A stretch of 64,000 nucleotides of DNA from Theropithecus gelada. Its lineage: Eukaryota; Chordata; Mammalia; Primates; Cercopithecidae. This document shows, piece after piece, positions 26,251 to 40,023 of this stretch; position 1 is the stretch's first letter, and each line of letters starts with the position of its first letter. Made by a program: the position numbers and the translations under genes. The notes under the pieces are model-generated. The model saw only the letters and a list, made by a program, of their open reading frames with translations, made no database searches and had not been told where the DNA came from. The DNA lies in the NCBI RefSeq assembly GCF_003255815.1, contig NC_037670.1:64539376-64603375 (forward strand), in the 5' to 3' direction.

Positions 26251-26504
26251 CTTGGCCATTGCAGAAGGTCCCAGTGTAGCAGAACTCTCAAGAGGAGAAG
26301 TATTGTGCCCTGCGTGGCCAGTTCCACAAAGATCCAGCCTAGAAAGTCCATCTTAAAGGGACTCACATAGGAATCAATGCCGAAGCTGTGGGTCAGGTCA
26401 TATTTGATCTGATTATAGCAGAGTTCTATCAGTCCTTGACCAAGGCAGAATTGAGGAAAAATAGTAAAGACCCACTTGAGGACATCATAGATATTTTGTA
26501 AATT
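26251..26504 (-). CDS. ABCA13: ABCA13 coding exon (last TMD2 helices)
   Basis: At 254 nt this is the longest exon here. CTGTACAG precedes it and GTGGGT follows. It starts in frame with [10 protein letters not shown] and gives 84 codons plus two bases. The segment [15 protein letters not shown] is the conserved ABCA pattern F-P-x-F-x-x-G-x-G-L. A polar loop ([10 protein letters not shown]) follows, then the final helix ([16 protein letters not shown]) and a basic cytoplasmic exit (H-W-D-L-L-Q-W-P). The last two bases AG join G of the next exon as arginine. An ABCA12 product would read differently here (as recalled, F-P-Q-F-C-F-G-Y-G-L), which is one reason for choosing ABCA13. Confidence 0.92.
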
Positions 26505-29500
26505 CTGTACAGTGAAAAAAAGAAAAAAATCCAATTAAAAGCTATTCCCTTTTTCATAACATATACCAATAACTTCTTTTTCTCCTTAGTTACTCTGTGT
26601 TCCAAGTCTTCCCTATCCCAACTACTCACTGATATTCTCAGACAGCCATCAAAACAAAGCAGATCCTTCTTGAGATATTAGATCTACTGGTATTTACCTT
26701 TCAAAGTTTTCCTTGCTTGAGAACAGTGATGATTTTTACATCTATTTTTAAGGAAATCACAACGATCTCTACACAAGTATGAACAAAAGTGTTAGCAATA
26801 TATGAACACTGCGTTAACAAATAATCCATACATAAAAGGGGGATGCAGCTGCACAAACTCACAGAATAACCATCCATAAGTGTTCGATTTAGGATTATGT
26901 GAAAATTTTGCAAATGATAATTATACAAAGAAATAAATTAGGAAACACAAGTGTTTGCTCACCCTACATCCCCCTCACTCCAACAGGAAGCCTCACCAGT
27001 GGGAAAGAGAGATGTTCCAGATCTTGTGTTTGAACTTAAAATGTGTCATCATATAAACTGATTTGGTAACAATGAAAATGATTTCATTAACACTATAGTT
27101 TGTAAACACAATGGTTAAATACTGGTTACACTAGATATTAAGACTTATTGTTGACCTTTGTGGAAGATGCAGTGGCAATTCCTCAAAGATCTAGAACCAG
27201 AAATACAATTTGACCCAGCAATCCCATTACTGGGTATAAACCCAAAGGAATATAAATCATTCTATTCCAAAGATACATGCAGGCATATGTTCACTGCAGC
27301 ACTATTCACAATAGCAAAAACATGGAATCAACCCAAATGCCCATCAATGATGGACTGGATAGATGGATACACCGTAGAATACTATGCAGCCATAAAAACG
27401 AAGGAGATCATGTCCTTTGCAGGGACATGGATGGAGCTAGAAGCCATTATCCTCAGAAAACTAATGCAGGAACAGAAAACCAAACACTGCCACTTACAAG
27501 TGGGAGCTGAACAATGAGAACGCATGAACACAAGGACGGGAACAACACACATTGGAGCCTGTTGGGGGATGGGGTGGGAGACAGAGAGCATTACGAAAAA
27601 TAGCTAATGCATGCTGGGCTTAATACCTAAGTGATGGGTTGATAGGTGCAGCAAACCACCATCGCACACATTTATCTATGTAATAAAACTGTACATGCTG
27701 CACATGTACCCCAGAACTTAAAATATTTTTATTTTTTTTTAAACAAAAGACTGATCTGAGAATCCAGTCACCTTCCTTGGTTTCTTTCATTAATTCTATA
27801 AGAATTAATGCCACAAAGCTCCATAACCTACAAATGAAAATTTGAAATTATTTGAAAAAACATTTGAATAATGTTGCTTCCTAAGCAAATAATATCAAAA
27901 TAAAAGAGCAAAGGAAAAGAAAGACCCAAACAAAAGCAATAAGCTGCTTTTTATTATTTTTTACCAACTGATGTACATCCATTTTCGGCAAACACCTCAT
28001 TGCTGTTGATTTTTTTTTACAAGTAAGCAATGCTGTTTATAAATAAAAGTAACAATGCCTTTCCACTTGCCACACGGGTAGAACCTCATGAGTGGAAAGG
28101 TTCCTGGTCCGCTTCTTCTTTGGATATGGAAAATTCTCCTTCCTTTTTCTTTTGGAGCTAAATCTCACTTCTGTGACTCCACTCCCATGGGCAGCTCTCT
28201 GCTTCCAAGTTCCTCAGCACTAGGATTATCTACTATGAGTCTCTTTTCAGTTTCACCATGGTTCATGGTTGACATCCTCATGGTTCATGTCATGTTAGAG
28301 ATCCAATGAGGGAGGAGGAAAATTGTACACTATCTCTACTGATTTCGATTTTCTTCTCAAGCTAAAGCCAATTAACTGTTCTGCAAGTTTTCTCTTTAAA
28401 GTGTAGACATATTAATATAAATCAGTGTCAATAATAAATCTGTAAAAAATCACCAAAATAGATTATTACCTTCACTGAATGCATAATCGATGTTTACAGA
28501 GTTCACTGCTTCTATCAAAATAGGAAGCACAATAATAAAAACTAATGTTAGCTATCATTGGCAAATCTACTAAGTCTCTGAAAGCGCAGCCATGAGGAAG
28601 TAGACTCATCCCAATTAAACAGGCATCAGCCCCTGTTTGATTTTAAATGAGAACTGCAGCACATGCTTCAAAACTAGGAGCTCAGTAGCTTTTCCAGGTC
28701 ATTTTCTCAGCCTCTGAGTTGGCCAAACATTTGGGAACTACTGAGGAATCAGACTCCATATAAACAGCAAGGAATCAGGAGAGAACAGTGTGGCCAGAGC
28801 TGAGAAAACAGAATGAAAAGGATTGCAATAAGGGGGACAGAGGACAGTGCAAAATCTGAAGTCCTTACCTCCAGGTAGCACCGGGGATGCTGAGGGGCTG
28901 AAAGATGTATTAAAGCAGAGGCAAAGACCCAGGTAGGCCTCACTAAGGGAGGAGACAGGAGTGAAAGGAATGTGGCAGGACGAATGGGTTCAGCTTGACC
29001 TAGACACCTGCTGGAGATGACACTTAAGAAATGACTTGCCAATCGGAACGGCCTATTGGAGAGTGGTGCTGATCTCACAAGGAGAAATTCTTCCTGACCA
29101 TGGGCCTTATGCTCAGGAAAGCCCTTGGCTGCCACACTTGGAAAATAGCAAAATTAAATTTGTTCCAGAAATCACAGAGAAGAGGGCAGAATCCCCCAGA
29201 TCATCATTCAGACATGCTGTGCCCTGAGAGCATGATCAGCTGTGGTATGGCCCATCCTACCTTGTAGAGTCTGACCCTAACAATAGTGAACATTAAGAGG
29301 GCGTGTTTCAATGACTCACTGTTCCGCCATTCATCAGTAATTCATCAACAGTCTCTGATGAAAATGCTGGGGATATGGCAGTGAACATCTTCATGACTCT
29401 ACCTTCAAGAATGGAGTGGCTGAAACAGCACATCTTTTAACCAATTGTTGCTAAGCCTTTTTATAATGGCTTTTATAATGGCAACATGTTTTTTGTTAAT

Positions 29501-29652
29501 TAGAATCAATTTATCTTTCCGGAGTTTAAAGACAGTGGATACCAATGCATTTCCATTGAATTCCAGTTGGAAAAGCAACAAGAGACATGAGTTAACACCG
29601 TCTTTGCACTAGAGGTGCAGAAGTGTAGAGGTGATGCTACAAAGCTACTGAC
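26505..29652 (-). other. ABCA13 intron
   Basis: 3.1 kb intron holding an L1 3' end (27165-27735). In 26505-27160 and 27740-29652 I see nothing I can name. The minus-strand frame at 28749-29135 has no family features and no splice support. Confidence 0.8.
27165..27735 (+). mobile_element. 5'-truncated L1 3' end (L1PA type)
   Basis: Open piece 27158-27517 is the C-terminus of L1 ORF2 (D-P-A-I-P-L-L-G-I-N-P-K-E-Y-K near the start, H-R/H-T-x-E-Y-Y-A-A-I-K later). It is followed by the 3' UTR (CTAATGCATGCTGGGCTTAA, ACCCCAGAACTTAAAATA) and an A/T-rich tail. About 570 bp remain. Confidence 0.93.
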
Positions 29653-29809
29653 CTTAGCTTTGGAGATGATGGCTAGCAACCGGGGCATGACGGTTATGAG
29701 CATGGTACAAAGGCCAAAGATGAAGTTTAGTGAGACATAGGAAATGAAAGCCACGTCTGAACTGGAGAAGATTCTGGACATCAGGTACATCCACGGAAGA
29801 GTTGCATAT
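29653..29809 (-). CDS. ABCA13: ABCA13 coding exon (TMD2 helices, Y-A-T-L-P-W motif)
   Basis: This 157 nt exon has TTTTCAG before it and GTCAGT after it. One base completes glycine, then 52 codons follow, ending in complete A-K. It starts [11 protein letters not shown]. In ABCA transporters a G-x-x-x-x-P-x-x-Y motif sits in the helical hairpin near the membrane surface. Next come F-S-S-S-D-V-A-F, a long hydrophobic helix ([15 protein letters not shown]), and a basic cytoplasmic end (I-I-S-K-A-K). The join to exon 26251-26504 is at a codon boundary. There is no stop or frameshift. Confidence 0.9.
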
Positions 29810-29855
29810 CTGAAAAGTAAAGTAAAAAGTCATGTTTGTTTTACTATAATATTTA

Positions 29856-30377
29856 TAGTAGTTTTCTCTTATCTATGGCAGATACATTTTAAGACCTTGG
29901 GGTGAATCCCTGAAAATGCAGATATTACTGAACCTTATACACTATGCTTTTCCCCATACATGCAACCTATGATAAGGTTTGATTTATAAATTAGGCACAG
30001 TGAGAGAGTAAGAACAATGACTAATATAAAATAGAACAATTACAGTAATATGCCAGCATGCCTACTCTAGCACTTTGGGGCCATCTAGTAAAACAAGGGT
30101 CTCCTGAACACAAGCACTGCCAGGCTGCGACAGTCAATTTGGTAACTCACTGACTCCCAGATCTGAAGTGAGGATGTGCTGGACAAAGGGGAAATTCACG
30201 TCCCTGCCAGGACAGAGCAGGACAGTATAAGATTTCATCATGCTACTCAGAACATTGTGCCCTTTAAAACCGATTAATTGTTTATTTCTGGAATTTTCCA
30301 TTTAATATCTTGAGACCACAGTTGACTGTGGGTAACTGAATTCTCTGAAAACAAAAATGCAGATAAGGGGACAGCCA
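29856..30377 (-). mobile_element. Tigger/pogo-like DNA transposon, internally deleted
   Basis: Terminal inverted repeats are visible as GTTTTCTCTTATCTATGGCA on the left and GCAGATAAGGGGACAGCC on the right, with TA dinucleotides at the edges as for Tc1/mariner-type insertion. Internal sequence (read on the minus strand AAATGGAAAATTCCAGAAAT, CGTGAATTTCCCCTTTGTCC, GGCCCCAAAGTGCTAGAGTA) matches the Tigger family as I recall it. The transposase body is missing. Confidence 0.75.
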
Positions 30378-30509
30378 TAAGACTGAATTATAGATGCAAT
30401 TTTATTGGCCCAGCAATTTTTCCTCACTTGGTGAACAGAAATGAACTTTACATAAATACATTCCATGGTATTTTTCGAAGACAACACACTCTTCCTGGGG
30501 CTTCAGAGG

Positions 30510-30690
30510 ACTCTGCAATGCAATAGAAAGAACACAGGATGGGGTCACAACACACGGGCTGTACATGGGCCTGAACTCGTTGGCTCTGTGGCCTGGAGAA
30601 AGTCAGCTGACTTCTCCAACTTTTCTTCCCCAAAAGGAGCTTCTTTGCTCTGCTTCTCGTCAGGAAGGCAGGAATAATACTTAGTTGTTA
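30510..30690 (+). repeat. MIR SINE remnant
   Basis: GAACACAGGATGGGG..., GGCTCTGTGGCCTGGAGAAA and GTCAGCTGACTTCTCCAACT follow the order of MIR boxes. Diverged; boundaries approximate. Confidence 0.5.
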
Positions 30691-33265
30691 TATTGAGAAT
30701 TAAAAGATATCAAGAATATAAAAAGCTGCAGAGCTACATAAAAAAATGAGGCCTAAAAATAAACACTGAAAGCCTTCTTCCAGCATCCATTGCACAGAGG
30801 TACCACCTGTAACTCCTCAGTGTGCCCTATTCTTCCTTTAGTCCCCAGCAACCCAGGAGACAGCACTGTAACCATCATCTCACAGGCAAAATAATGGGGA
30901 TTTGCAGTTCAGACACTTGATCGAGCTTTGCAGGTGACAAGTAGGTGAAGCTGAACATGGGGTTCATTTCCATGTGGCCACAAAACCGGGGAGTAAGAAG
31001 CATTGCTAAATATTGAACCCTAGAAGCAGTCCCCACATGTGTCAGATGATGTCAGGATCTAAGATACCACCCAAACGTCCCTAAAAGGAAAACATTTCAT
31101 TTTCTTCATTCTGTCTCCTCCATTCTAGAGCCAGGTTTCACTCATGGCAATTTCCCTCTGCTCCTTCCTGAAATAATACCACTGCACCCAATAAAGGAAA
31201 CACACTTTGAATGATGGTTTCTAATATCAGCAGAGAAGTCACTGATTTTGAATCACAACTTTCCCGAAAGATTCTCATGTATCTGGAGCTCCAACAAGTT
31301 CTCTGCTCACTCAAGGTAAATGTATCACTGTTTTCTTATGGTGAATAATTGGCTTAACCTGAAACATTTCAGTGCCTGCAAAATGTCTGAGATTTTCTTA
31401 ATATGTTAACAAGTTCTGAAAAGCATGAGACTTCAAAATGATATAAGAGATTCCAGGCCTTCAAGTTAACTCTTAGTCTAGTATACACTCCCTTTCATAT
31501 GATATCTATGATATTGGAATGCTTTCCTGGGTTAAAAGATACATTCTCATAGTTCATCAGATATATATAATATGATATATAAAATCATATAGTGTTTTAG
31601 ACACTCTACTCAATAGCAATCTGCTTCAAAATGTGGGCATGAAGATAATTCTTTCAAAGCACAAAATGGAGGCAAGAGCTGTTCTAAAGCAGTTGCTGCA
31701 TAAGATAATCAACTAATTAAATCAAAATAATTACCAGAGAGGTAAGTCATGACTTCTTAGGGCTGTACATTATCAACACCTCTGTCTGAAATAAACTACC
31801 ACAGACAGAATTCAAAACCCAACACATATTCACCCACGCCACACACCTTCCCTCTTTCCTTTATTGTCCCTTCTGAGACAAAATCAAGTGCTACACTCTG
31901 TCATGCGACTGTTTTGAGAATCAAATGAAATCATAGAATTGCAAGTAATTTTGCAATGAAAACATAAGCAGTAGTAGAAGTTTGTGAGCCAAATTTCGGG
32001 GCAGCTGTAACTGCCATAAAATTCATTCTAAGAGTGAATGAAAACCCTCTCCAACTTATAACTACCGATTCTAACTCTACATTCTGGAACAACATGTGAC
32101 AAATTGCTTTTCTTTTCCATGTGACAGTCCTTTAAATAGCTGAGGATAGCCATGTTATTCCGCTTAAACCTCCACTACAAAAGACTGGGTCTTTCTCTGC
32201 TCCTTTAACAACACGATATTCAACCAGCTCTCTCTGTTAAATTTTGCATTGTGGAACTTAGGGGAGTTTAGGTAAGGCCACCTCACAGAGAACATGATGT
32301 GGTTGGCCTGGCACAACACACAGCAAGATTATCATCTGCTTTGATCAGCATCTCCACATTCAGCAATACAATCTAAGGGTGCAGCAGCCTCCCCGTCTTG
32401 CTGTGGAGCCCGCATACCCGATCTGCACTTGAGGGACTAATTAGCACCTCAACACTAGGCTCTACTTCCTTTGAGATGGTTCAGCATCTGTACTTTGTTA
32501 TTTATTACATAAGGTTTCCATGCTGGGTTATGTTATTTAAATATTTGACAAGTGGATCAAAGCATTATTTAAGAAAAACAAAGAATCAGAGACATAGTCC
32601 TAAATGAAGTCACACAAGAGTTCCTGTTGCTAGATGAATGAAGAGTCTTTCAGTGTGGTTTTCAACTGGCTATGATTCCATCACTTTTTTTTACTACATT
32701 TTCACTAGTTATCTTTCAAATGCTTGGCTCAAATGAACATATTCGCAGTTCCAGTCTCCTTTCTTATAAGAAAAAAATGAAATTGGCTTAGAGAGCATAA
32801 TTTATTTTTTTGTGAAAATTACAGTGGATTTCAATAATCTCCAGGCTTTTATTAAAATATAATATCATTTTAATGATTTTAAAATTTGCTAGAGATTGAC
32901 CTACTCTTCACAACATCATGGAATTTATGGGGGAAGAAAATTCCCCTTTTGAAAATCAGCCACTTCCCCATGCTCTGTGAATTTCCCAAGAGACCAAACA
33001 GGATTCTGTAATCTCATCTTTTGGCACTAAATATACATCAAATGTGTTCTTAAGGTTTCAATTTTTATGTAGGCTAGGCTCTGTTTTCTTTCATTCATTT
33101 CAGATGTTACTTCCCTCTTTTGGATGCTAATTATCTCTGACTCTCCCTTTTGTAGTTTAAATAACAAACTGTCCTTGATAGAAAGAAGAAAAACAATAAA
33201 ACTGCTATTGGGCATATTTGTCTTGTTATCTCTTAAAAGAATCAATTCATGTATACTATCCCTTA

Positions 33266-34530
<1,265 letters not shown>

Positions 34531-35474
34531 TTCAGATTCCTGCCTTTAAGCAGCCATTAATGCCTGGACTTGCTCTTAGGTTTCAGTTCGGGATTCGGCT
34601 TTCCTGAGTTTGCCCTTGGGCTCCCTGTACCCACAGATCCTTAGAGGGACAACAGGCGTGAGCCATTTCTGCTATCCTCACCCAGAGATTGCCAGGCACA
34701 CAGGAGACAGTGGTTCCCCAGACCAGGTCTCTCACTGCCCCTCCTGTTACAGTGGGGGGTCACCAGTTCCACTGGCTGTGCTCCATGAAGAAAGAGCTAC
34801 CTTCTAAATCTGCATCCCCATGGATGTCACCCGGTGACCCTGATTGACTTCCCTTGGGGGCTCTTCTTCCCTGGAATTAGCTGTGACCACAAATACAGTC
34901 TGAGTTATCTTTGACATCTTTCCAGTCCCTGCAACCTAAGAGTTCTTAACCAGAAGTGTGTAACCCCTATTGCCTATGATTGTGCTTTAACAGACCTGTG
35001 AATCTCCAGAAATTCTTTGAAAAATGTGGTAGTTATGTATGTGAAGAGAATTCTTAGTTTAATTCAAATTCTTTTTTTTTTAAATGAAGGTATTCAAATT
35101 CAAATTCGTAAAGGGTTTCAAAATCAAAACAACATTAATACAAAATTCTAAAAGCATGTTTTTAAGGCTTTCTAACCATTTCATCTAAGTTTTAACTCAG
35201 TTTTTGAGATATACTCTCCTAAAATTCAAAAAATAATTTTATAGCAAAGTTTATTTTACTCGAACTAGAGGGAGACATGACAACACTATCCATTCAATTG
35301 GATCAATAAACTGAAATCAAACTGTGTTCTTAGAGCTGGGTACACACACATGTAGATCTTTATACACAAGTCCATAAATTTCTAGTTAAATATAATAAAC
35401 ATATGTCTACTATAAGCATGCTTTATAGCTTAGGATATTACATCTTCTAAAGAGTAAAATAATTCTAAAGAGTA

Positions 35475-35680
35475 ACAATAATGGCTAAAATTAATTTAAT
35501 GAGTACTTTGTACCAGTCATTGTCCATGATATTTGCATAAACTATTTAATTTAATCTTTATAGCAAAAGACATGAAGTTTTATAGAGAAAAAACTGAGCA
35601 TTAGACAGAATAATTAGTATTACCAAAGCCACAGAATTGGGGTGAGTAGTAATATCAATGTTCCCCCAAAAGTTTGTCTG
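35475..35680 (+). repeat. MIR SINE remnant
   Basis: AATAATGGCTAAAATTAATT, GAGTACTTTGTACCAGTCAT, ATTTAATTTAATCTTTATAG, and TAGAGAAAAAACTGAGCATT keep the order of MIR. Confidence 0.65.
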
Positions 35681-35692
35681 TCTGTCTTGTTT

Positions 35693-35815
35693 CTCTCTCT
35701 CTCAATCTCTCTCTCCCTCTCTCTCTTAATCTCTCTTTCCCTCTCTCTCTTAATCTCTCTTTCCCTCTCTCTCTTAATCTTTCTCCCTCTATCTCTCTTT
35801 CTCTCTCTCTCTTAT
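35693..35815 (+). repeat. (TC)n-rich polypyrimidine tract
   Basis: Runs of TCTC with repeated CTCTCTTAATCTCTCTTTCC units of about 31 bases. One strand is almost pure pyrimidine for 120 bases. Confidence 0.93.
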
Positions 35816-36674
35816 CTACCTACTTCCATTCATCCACCCATCCACCTACACATTCATCTAGTAATAGTACATATTTGTTTAAGTAAAACTCTGTCTCTAA
35901 TTAGACGTTTTGAATAATTCTAGGCCACTTATATAAATACAAACTGTAAATATCATTTTATTTGCAATCCTCTTAAATAAAAGCAAGTTGTTTTATCTTT
36001 TAAAATAGCCTTGAATTATAATAAATTAGTATGATAATTATTTTCCCTACTAAGTATCTCTTATGTAGTTAGCCTGTATATAAGCACACATGCATGACAC
36101 ATAAGAAGACGTATATATCCTGATACCAGGTAGATATAATTTTGAGGCCACTAGCAATGATCCTGACTAGTATGCATAAATCAGAAATTCATAAAATGAC
36201 TTTTCTTCATTTGCTATTTTTTCATCTGAGAAAAAAAGTGATAGAAATTAGACAAAACATTTTCAAACTACTAATATTATAGGAGAGGAGAAAAAAACGC
36301 CAGACAGCTTACTGAGAGAACCTCCACAAATGCAATCTCCCAGCTAACTGGATTATGTATTTGAGCCCCTGATTAATGTCAAAGTGAGAATAATAGAGAA
36401 TCCATTTCCAGCTGCACAAGTTTGTCAAACAGCTTGAGGGTCTGTCTGAGACAGGGCAGAGCTGTCTTCATCACGACCAGGTCAGCCCTTCCTTCCTCCA
36501 CAGGGCATTCATCATCCTACTCAGGCTTGTTTGCTCCGTGTCCCTTGCAGAAGCAACATAATTGCTTCAAAAGAGAGGAAATCATGAAGTCGACAGCAGG
36601 TTCAAAGCCATCCTGAGGGTTTTCTTTTTCAGAAAACAAACCGTAATTCTGCAGCAGCGTTTCTCATCACATAC

Positions 36675-36790
36675 CCGAAAAGTGACAGCAGGAGGGCCGT
36701 GGCTGCCAAGTTCTCGCGGAAAGTAAAAGCTGTTAACTGGAAGGCGACAATAACAGCAACACACAGGCAGACGGAAACCAAGTAAAAGAG
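36675..36790 (-). CDS. ABCA13: ABCA13 coding exon (membrane helices of TMD2)
   Basis: This 116 nt exon has TTTTCTCAG before it and GTATGTG after it. It starts on a codon boundary and gives 38 codons plus GG. The product is almost entirely hydrophobic: [17 protein letters not shown] is one helix. A short polar turn (F-R-E-N) follows, and then [10 protein letters not shown] starts the next helix. The trailing GG joins the A of the next exon as glycine. Successive helices with short turns match the second half of an ABCA transmembrane domain, which moves or presents lipid substrate. The substrate of ABCA13 cannot be inferred from this sequence. Confidence 0.9.
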
Positions 36791-36954
36791 CTGAGAAAAT
36801 AAAAAGAAATAAAGGAGAGCTGTTACACCAGATGGTCATATTGATTATCATATACTTATCCTGAAGTTTCCTTTCAACTTCACAAATATATTTCCTATTT
36901 TGCACATTAGGAGTTCTGTAGCCATGGAATTAGTCCTGGAAAGTCACTTATTAT

Positions 36955-37325
36955 AACCTGAGTTGTATCCCCCCAAAATTCATATGTTGAACCCCCAGTA
37001 TTTCGAGATGTGACTGTATTTGGAGACAGGGCTTTAAACAAGTGATTAAGGTAAAATGAAGTCAATTGGGTGAGCCCTCATCCAACATGACTGGTGTCCC
37101 TAGAAGAGATCAGGATGCAGTCACTCACAGAGGGCTGACCATGTGAGGACACAGGGAGAGGATGGCTGTCTACAAGCCAAGGAGAGAAGCCTCAGAAGAA
37201 ACCAACCCTGCCAACACCTTGATCTCAGACTTCCAGCCTCCAGGACAACGAGAGAATCAAGTTTCCCTGGTGAAGGCACCCAGCCTGTGGTATTTTGTTA
37301 TGACAGCCTGAGGAGACTACTACTG
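36955..37325 (+). repeat. MaLR-type LTR remnant (MLT1-like)
   Basis: TCCCCCCAAAATTCATATGT near the start, CATGTGAGGACACAGGGAGA in the middle and CACCTTGATCTCAGACTTCC, then GTGGTATTTTGTTATGACAG near the end. This is the standard order for ERVL-MaLR LTRs. No internal region is seen. Confidence 0.7.
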
Positions 37326-37821
37326 TCATGCATACCCATCTCCTTTGAGGAGGGTCAAGGAATCCAATCAGCTTTCAGGAAACACAGCCTCCTCCCACAC
37401 ATGTAGAACCAAGGACAGACTCCTCACACTACCTCTCTATCCAGCCTCACCTTAAGGTGCTCCCCACAGGCCAACAACAGCCATGGCTTTCTTTGGGGCT
37501 GTCACACAACTGGCTCCTTCTTCTCTTAGAGCCTCAAGTTGCAGAGCTCTTCCTGCATGTCATCCATGGGGAGGGCCCCTTCTTACCTCACAGATCTCAG
37601 CTTAAGTTTCACTGTCTTCTTTGACCTCCACATTTGAAGTCATTCTCCATCCCGTCATCCCGTCATTCTCTTTCATTCTATCAATAGACCCAGTCATGGG
37701 CCAACTGTATCTTGTGCATTTATTTATTTGTTTGTTTACTTGCTTGTTTTCTGCTTCCTCTCATGAAAATCTCTCTGAGGGGAGCAATCTTCTCTGTTTT
37801 ATGCATGGTTTTATGCCCAAC

Positions 37822-38156
37822 ACCGTTTGTGGGGCTGTGATAGAATAACATAGACCAAGTGTCTTATAAACCACACAACTTTATTACTCACAGTTCTGGA
37901 GGCTGGAAAGACCAGAATCAAGATGTTGGCAGATTCAGTGTCTGGCAAAGGCTGGTTTCCTGGTTCAGACTGTGACTTCTCACTGTGTTCTCACACAGAA
38001 CTCTCTGAGGCCTTTTTTACAAGGGCACTAATCCCATTCAGGAGGGCTCCACCCTCAGAACCTAATTACCTCTCCAAGATCCCACCTCCAAATACCATCA
38101 CACTGGGGTGATCAACATATGAAATTTGGGGGGACATAATCATTTAGTCCATAGCA
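37822..38156 (-). repeat. MaLR-type LTR remnant (MLT1/MST-like)
   Basis: Read on the minus strand: CCCCCCAAATTTCATATGTT, GTGATGGTATTTGGAGGTGG, GGAGCCCTCCTGAATGGGAT, TGAGAACACAGTGAGAAGTC, TTCCAGCCTCCAGAACTGTG and a terminal GTTATTCTATCACAGCC. These are hallmark positions of MaLR LTRs. Orientation is opposite to the neighbouring LTR at 36955. Confidence 0.8.
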
Positions 38157-38554
38157 ACCTTGTACACACCTTGACCCACAACAGATCCTCAAAAATTTTA
38201 TTAAATCAATGATTGAATAGAATAAGCAGAGAATGATTGGATGAAGATGGAAACCATCCAAACAAGAAGCAAAGAACCCTCTCTGTCCTTAATCCCCAAG
38301 GTCAAACATCACAGAGTAAAGAAAAGCCAGACTGACTGGGAGGCATAAAGAGATAATAAACTAAGGATGCAGAAAGGAAGCAAGATCCTGGGGTTTTGGA
38401 GACTTGGAAAGCCCCATGGTGTCCTATAAGCATGGCCCCCTGTGTGTTGTGATTCTCTCTTGCCACACCCTTCTTCCCTGTTCCCTGGGAAAGTTGTGGC
38501 CCTTAGACACTGTTAAATGACAGATGTAAGAGAGTCAAGTAGCCAGCAGCAGTG

Positions 38555-38690
38555 TGTAGCGTTGTGAACAAAACTGGACCAGGAGACAGAGGCTGGCACT
38601 GAGAAGCCATCTCTGTACCAACTAGAAGTAAAACCTCGTACAAGTCACTTCCACTTACCTGCCTTCAAGTGTCCCTCAGTAAATATAAGG
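38555..38690 (+). repeat. MIR SINE remnant
   Basis: GGACCAGGAGACAGAGGCTG, CAAGTCACTTCCACTTACCT and CAAGTGTCCCTCAGTAAATA follow MIR order. Confidence 0.65.
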
Positions 38691-39845
38691 ATTTAAAGAC
38701 CCATAATTTGTCAATCTTGGTTAAGATTCATAAATCACCTTGAGTACCTAGTAAAACACAGACCTCCAAGTCCCCCTAGTCCTATTGAATAGAATCTTGA
38801 AGGATAGGCCCTTGGGAATCCTTATTGTTACCAAATGTCCCAGGTGATATCTATCACCAGGCAGGTTCAGGGAAACTTCTGATTAAATTAAATGAACTCC
38901 TGAAATGTTTGGTAACTTAGGTGTAATCCCTATAAAGTGTACTTTCAAAACAAAACAAAACAAAACAAAAATCCAAGTTACACCATCAAAAGGAAATAAA
39001 TTAGCTAAATTCTAAGCCAGCTCAAAGAAATAAACCTTACAGGAAAGCAACATGTTAATATGTGGAATTTTGTGCAGAGTGTAGCACAGCTCGGACAGCA
39101 CCTGGTGTGTGGAAGGTGCTCAGTAAATGGTAGCCCTCCAGCCTTCCACTGACTTACATATGACTTTCTGTATCACAGGATGAATCATATGTATGAGGGC
39201 AAGGACATCACTTTCCTACAAAATAAAGACAGCTCCACCAGATAACAATAACAGTAGATATTGACCACTAAGAACAACTTATCATATAAGATGCATTTTT
39301 TTTAGTTAAGATAAATGTCCTGAAGAATAGGGAACACCTAGACAAAGCATCCATTATTGTCCCTAAGGACTAGAGACGCTGATCTGGAGGGTTTCCACTG
39401 GGGAACTGAGTGCATTCCAGAAATGCTAGTAATACCTGCCATACCTATTAGGCAATGAGGCACAGGTCTCACAGAAGCGGGTGTTAGGCATGCAGATGAA
39501 AGATCATTTCTAGTGATTTTTATCATCTCACCTACTACCCCGTTGAGAAAAGCATAGTAAAGGTGATTATCTCCTCATCTCCTCAGGAAGAAACTTTACA
39601 TCTTTGTGAAGTTCTATAATTTCCGAGTTCTCCAGCCTGAAGCTTGTCAGTCTTCCCATTAGGAACCAATTCTATGGTGATCAGTAAAGGTAACTTAATC
39701 TGAAATGCTCTTATCAATAACATGACCCCTTTTTGTGGACACTCCGAGGCAGCCAGGGCCCCACACTCCCCTCCATCCCTCCATACACACACACGATTTA
39801 GATCACTATTGTGGAAGCACACAGAATCTCATTCCCAAATCATAC

Positions 39846-40023
39846 CATGTCATATAGGAAGTTTGTGAACCAGTACATTCTGTAGCCAAGGCCACTTATG
39901 TGCTGCAACCTTTTGGCTCCAATCACTCTGTCCCTCACCACGGAGCTGCCGATGGATGCAGACAGGATGGAGAATCCCAGCACGATGCAGAGGGCCACTC
40001 CACACTGACGGATGCTCTCCAGG
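39846..40023 (-). CDS. ABCA13: ABCA13 coding exon (membrane helix and cytoplasmic loop of TMD2)
   Basis: This 178 nt exon has CCCACAG before it and GTATGA after it. One base completes isoleucine from the micro-exon, then 59 codons run without a stop. It begins L-E-S-I-R-Q-C-G and carries a helix-like segment ([14 protein letters not shown]). A charged run follows ([13 protein letters not shown]), then [16 protein letters not shown]. In ABCA proteins the E-R/K-x-x-x-x-K-x-L-Q-x-I-S-G-x-x pattern is the coupling region between helices of the transmembrane half, where the membrane domain contacts the nucleotide-binding domain. The exon ends on a codon boundary and continues directly into 36675-36790. 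Confidence 0.9.

Larger units (their letters stand above)
36791..39845 (-). other. ABCA13 intron
   Basis: 3.1 kb intron containing two MaLR-like LTRs in opposite orientation, a MIR (38555-38690), a MER5-like remnant (38730-38880) and an (AAAAC)n at 38948-38972. The last 700 bases before the exon show nothing else. Confidence 0.85.

Noticed and set aside
28749..29135. 128-codon minus-strand frame between two ABCA13 exons
   Set aside because: The flanking exons join A-K to N-L-Q without a missing residue, so no exon is needed, and the peptide has no ABCA features.
35642..35917. Leucine/serine-rich frames resembling membrane segments
   Set aside because: They are translations of the TC-rich tract.
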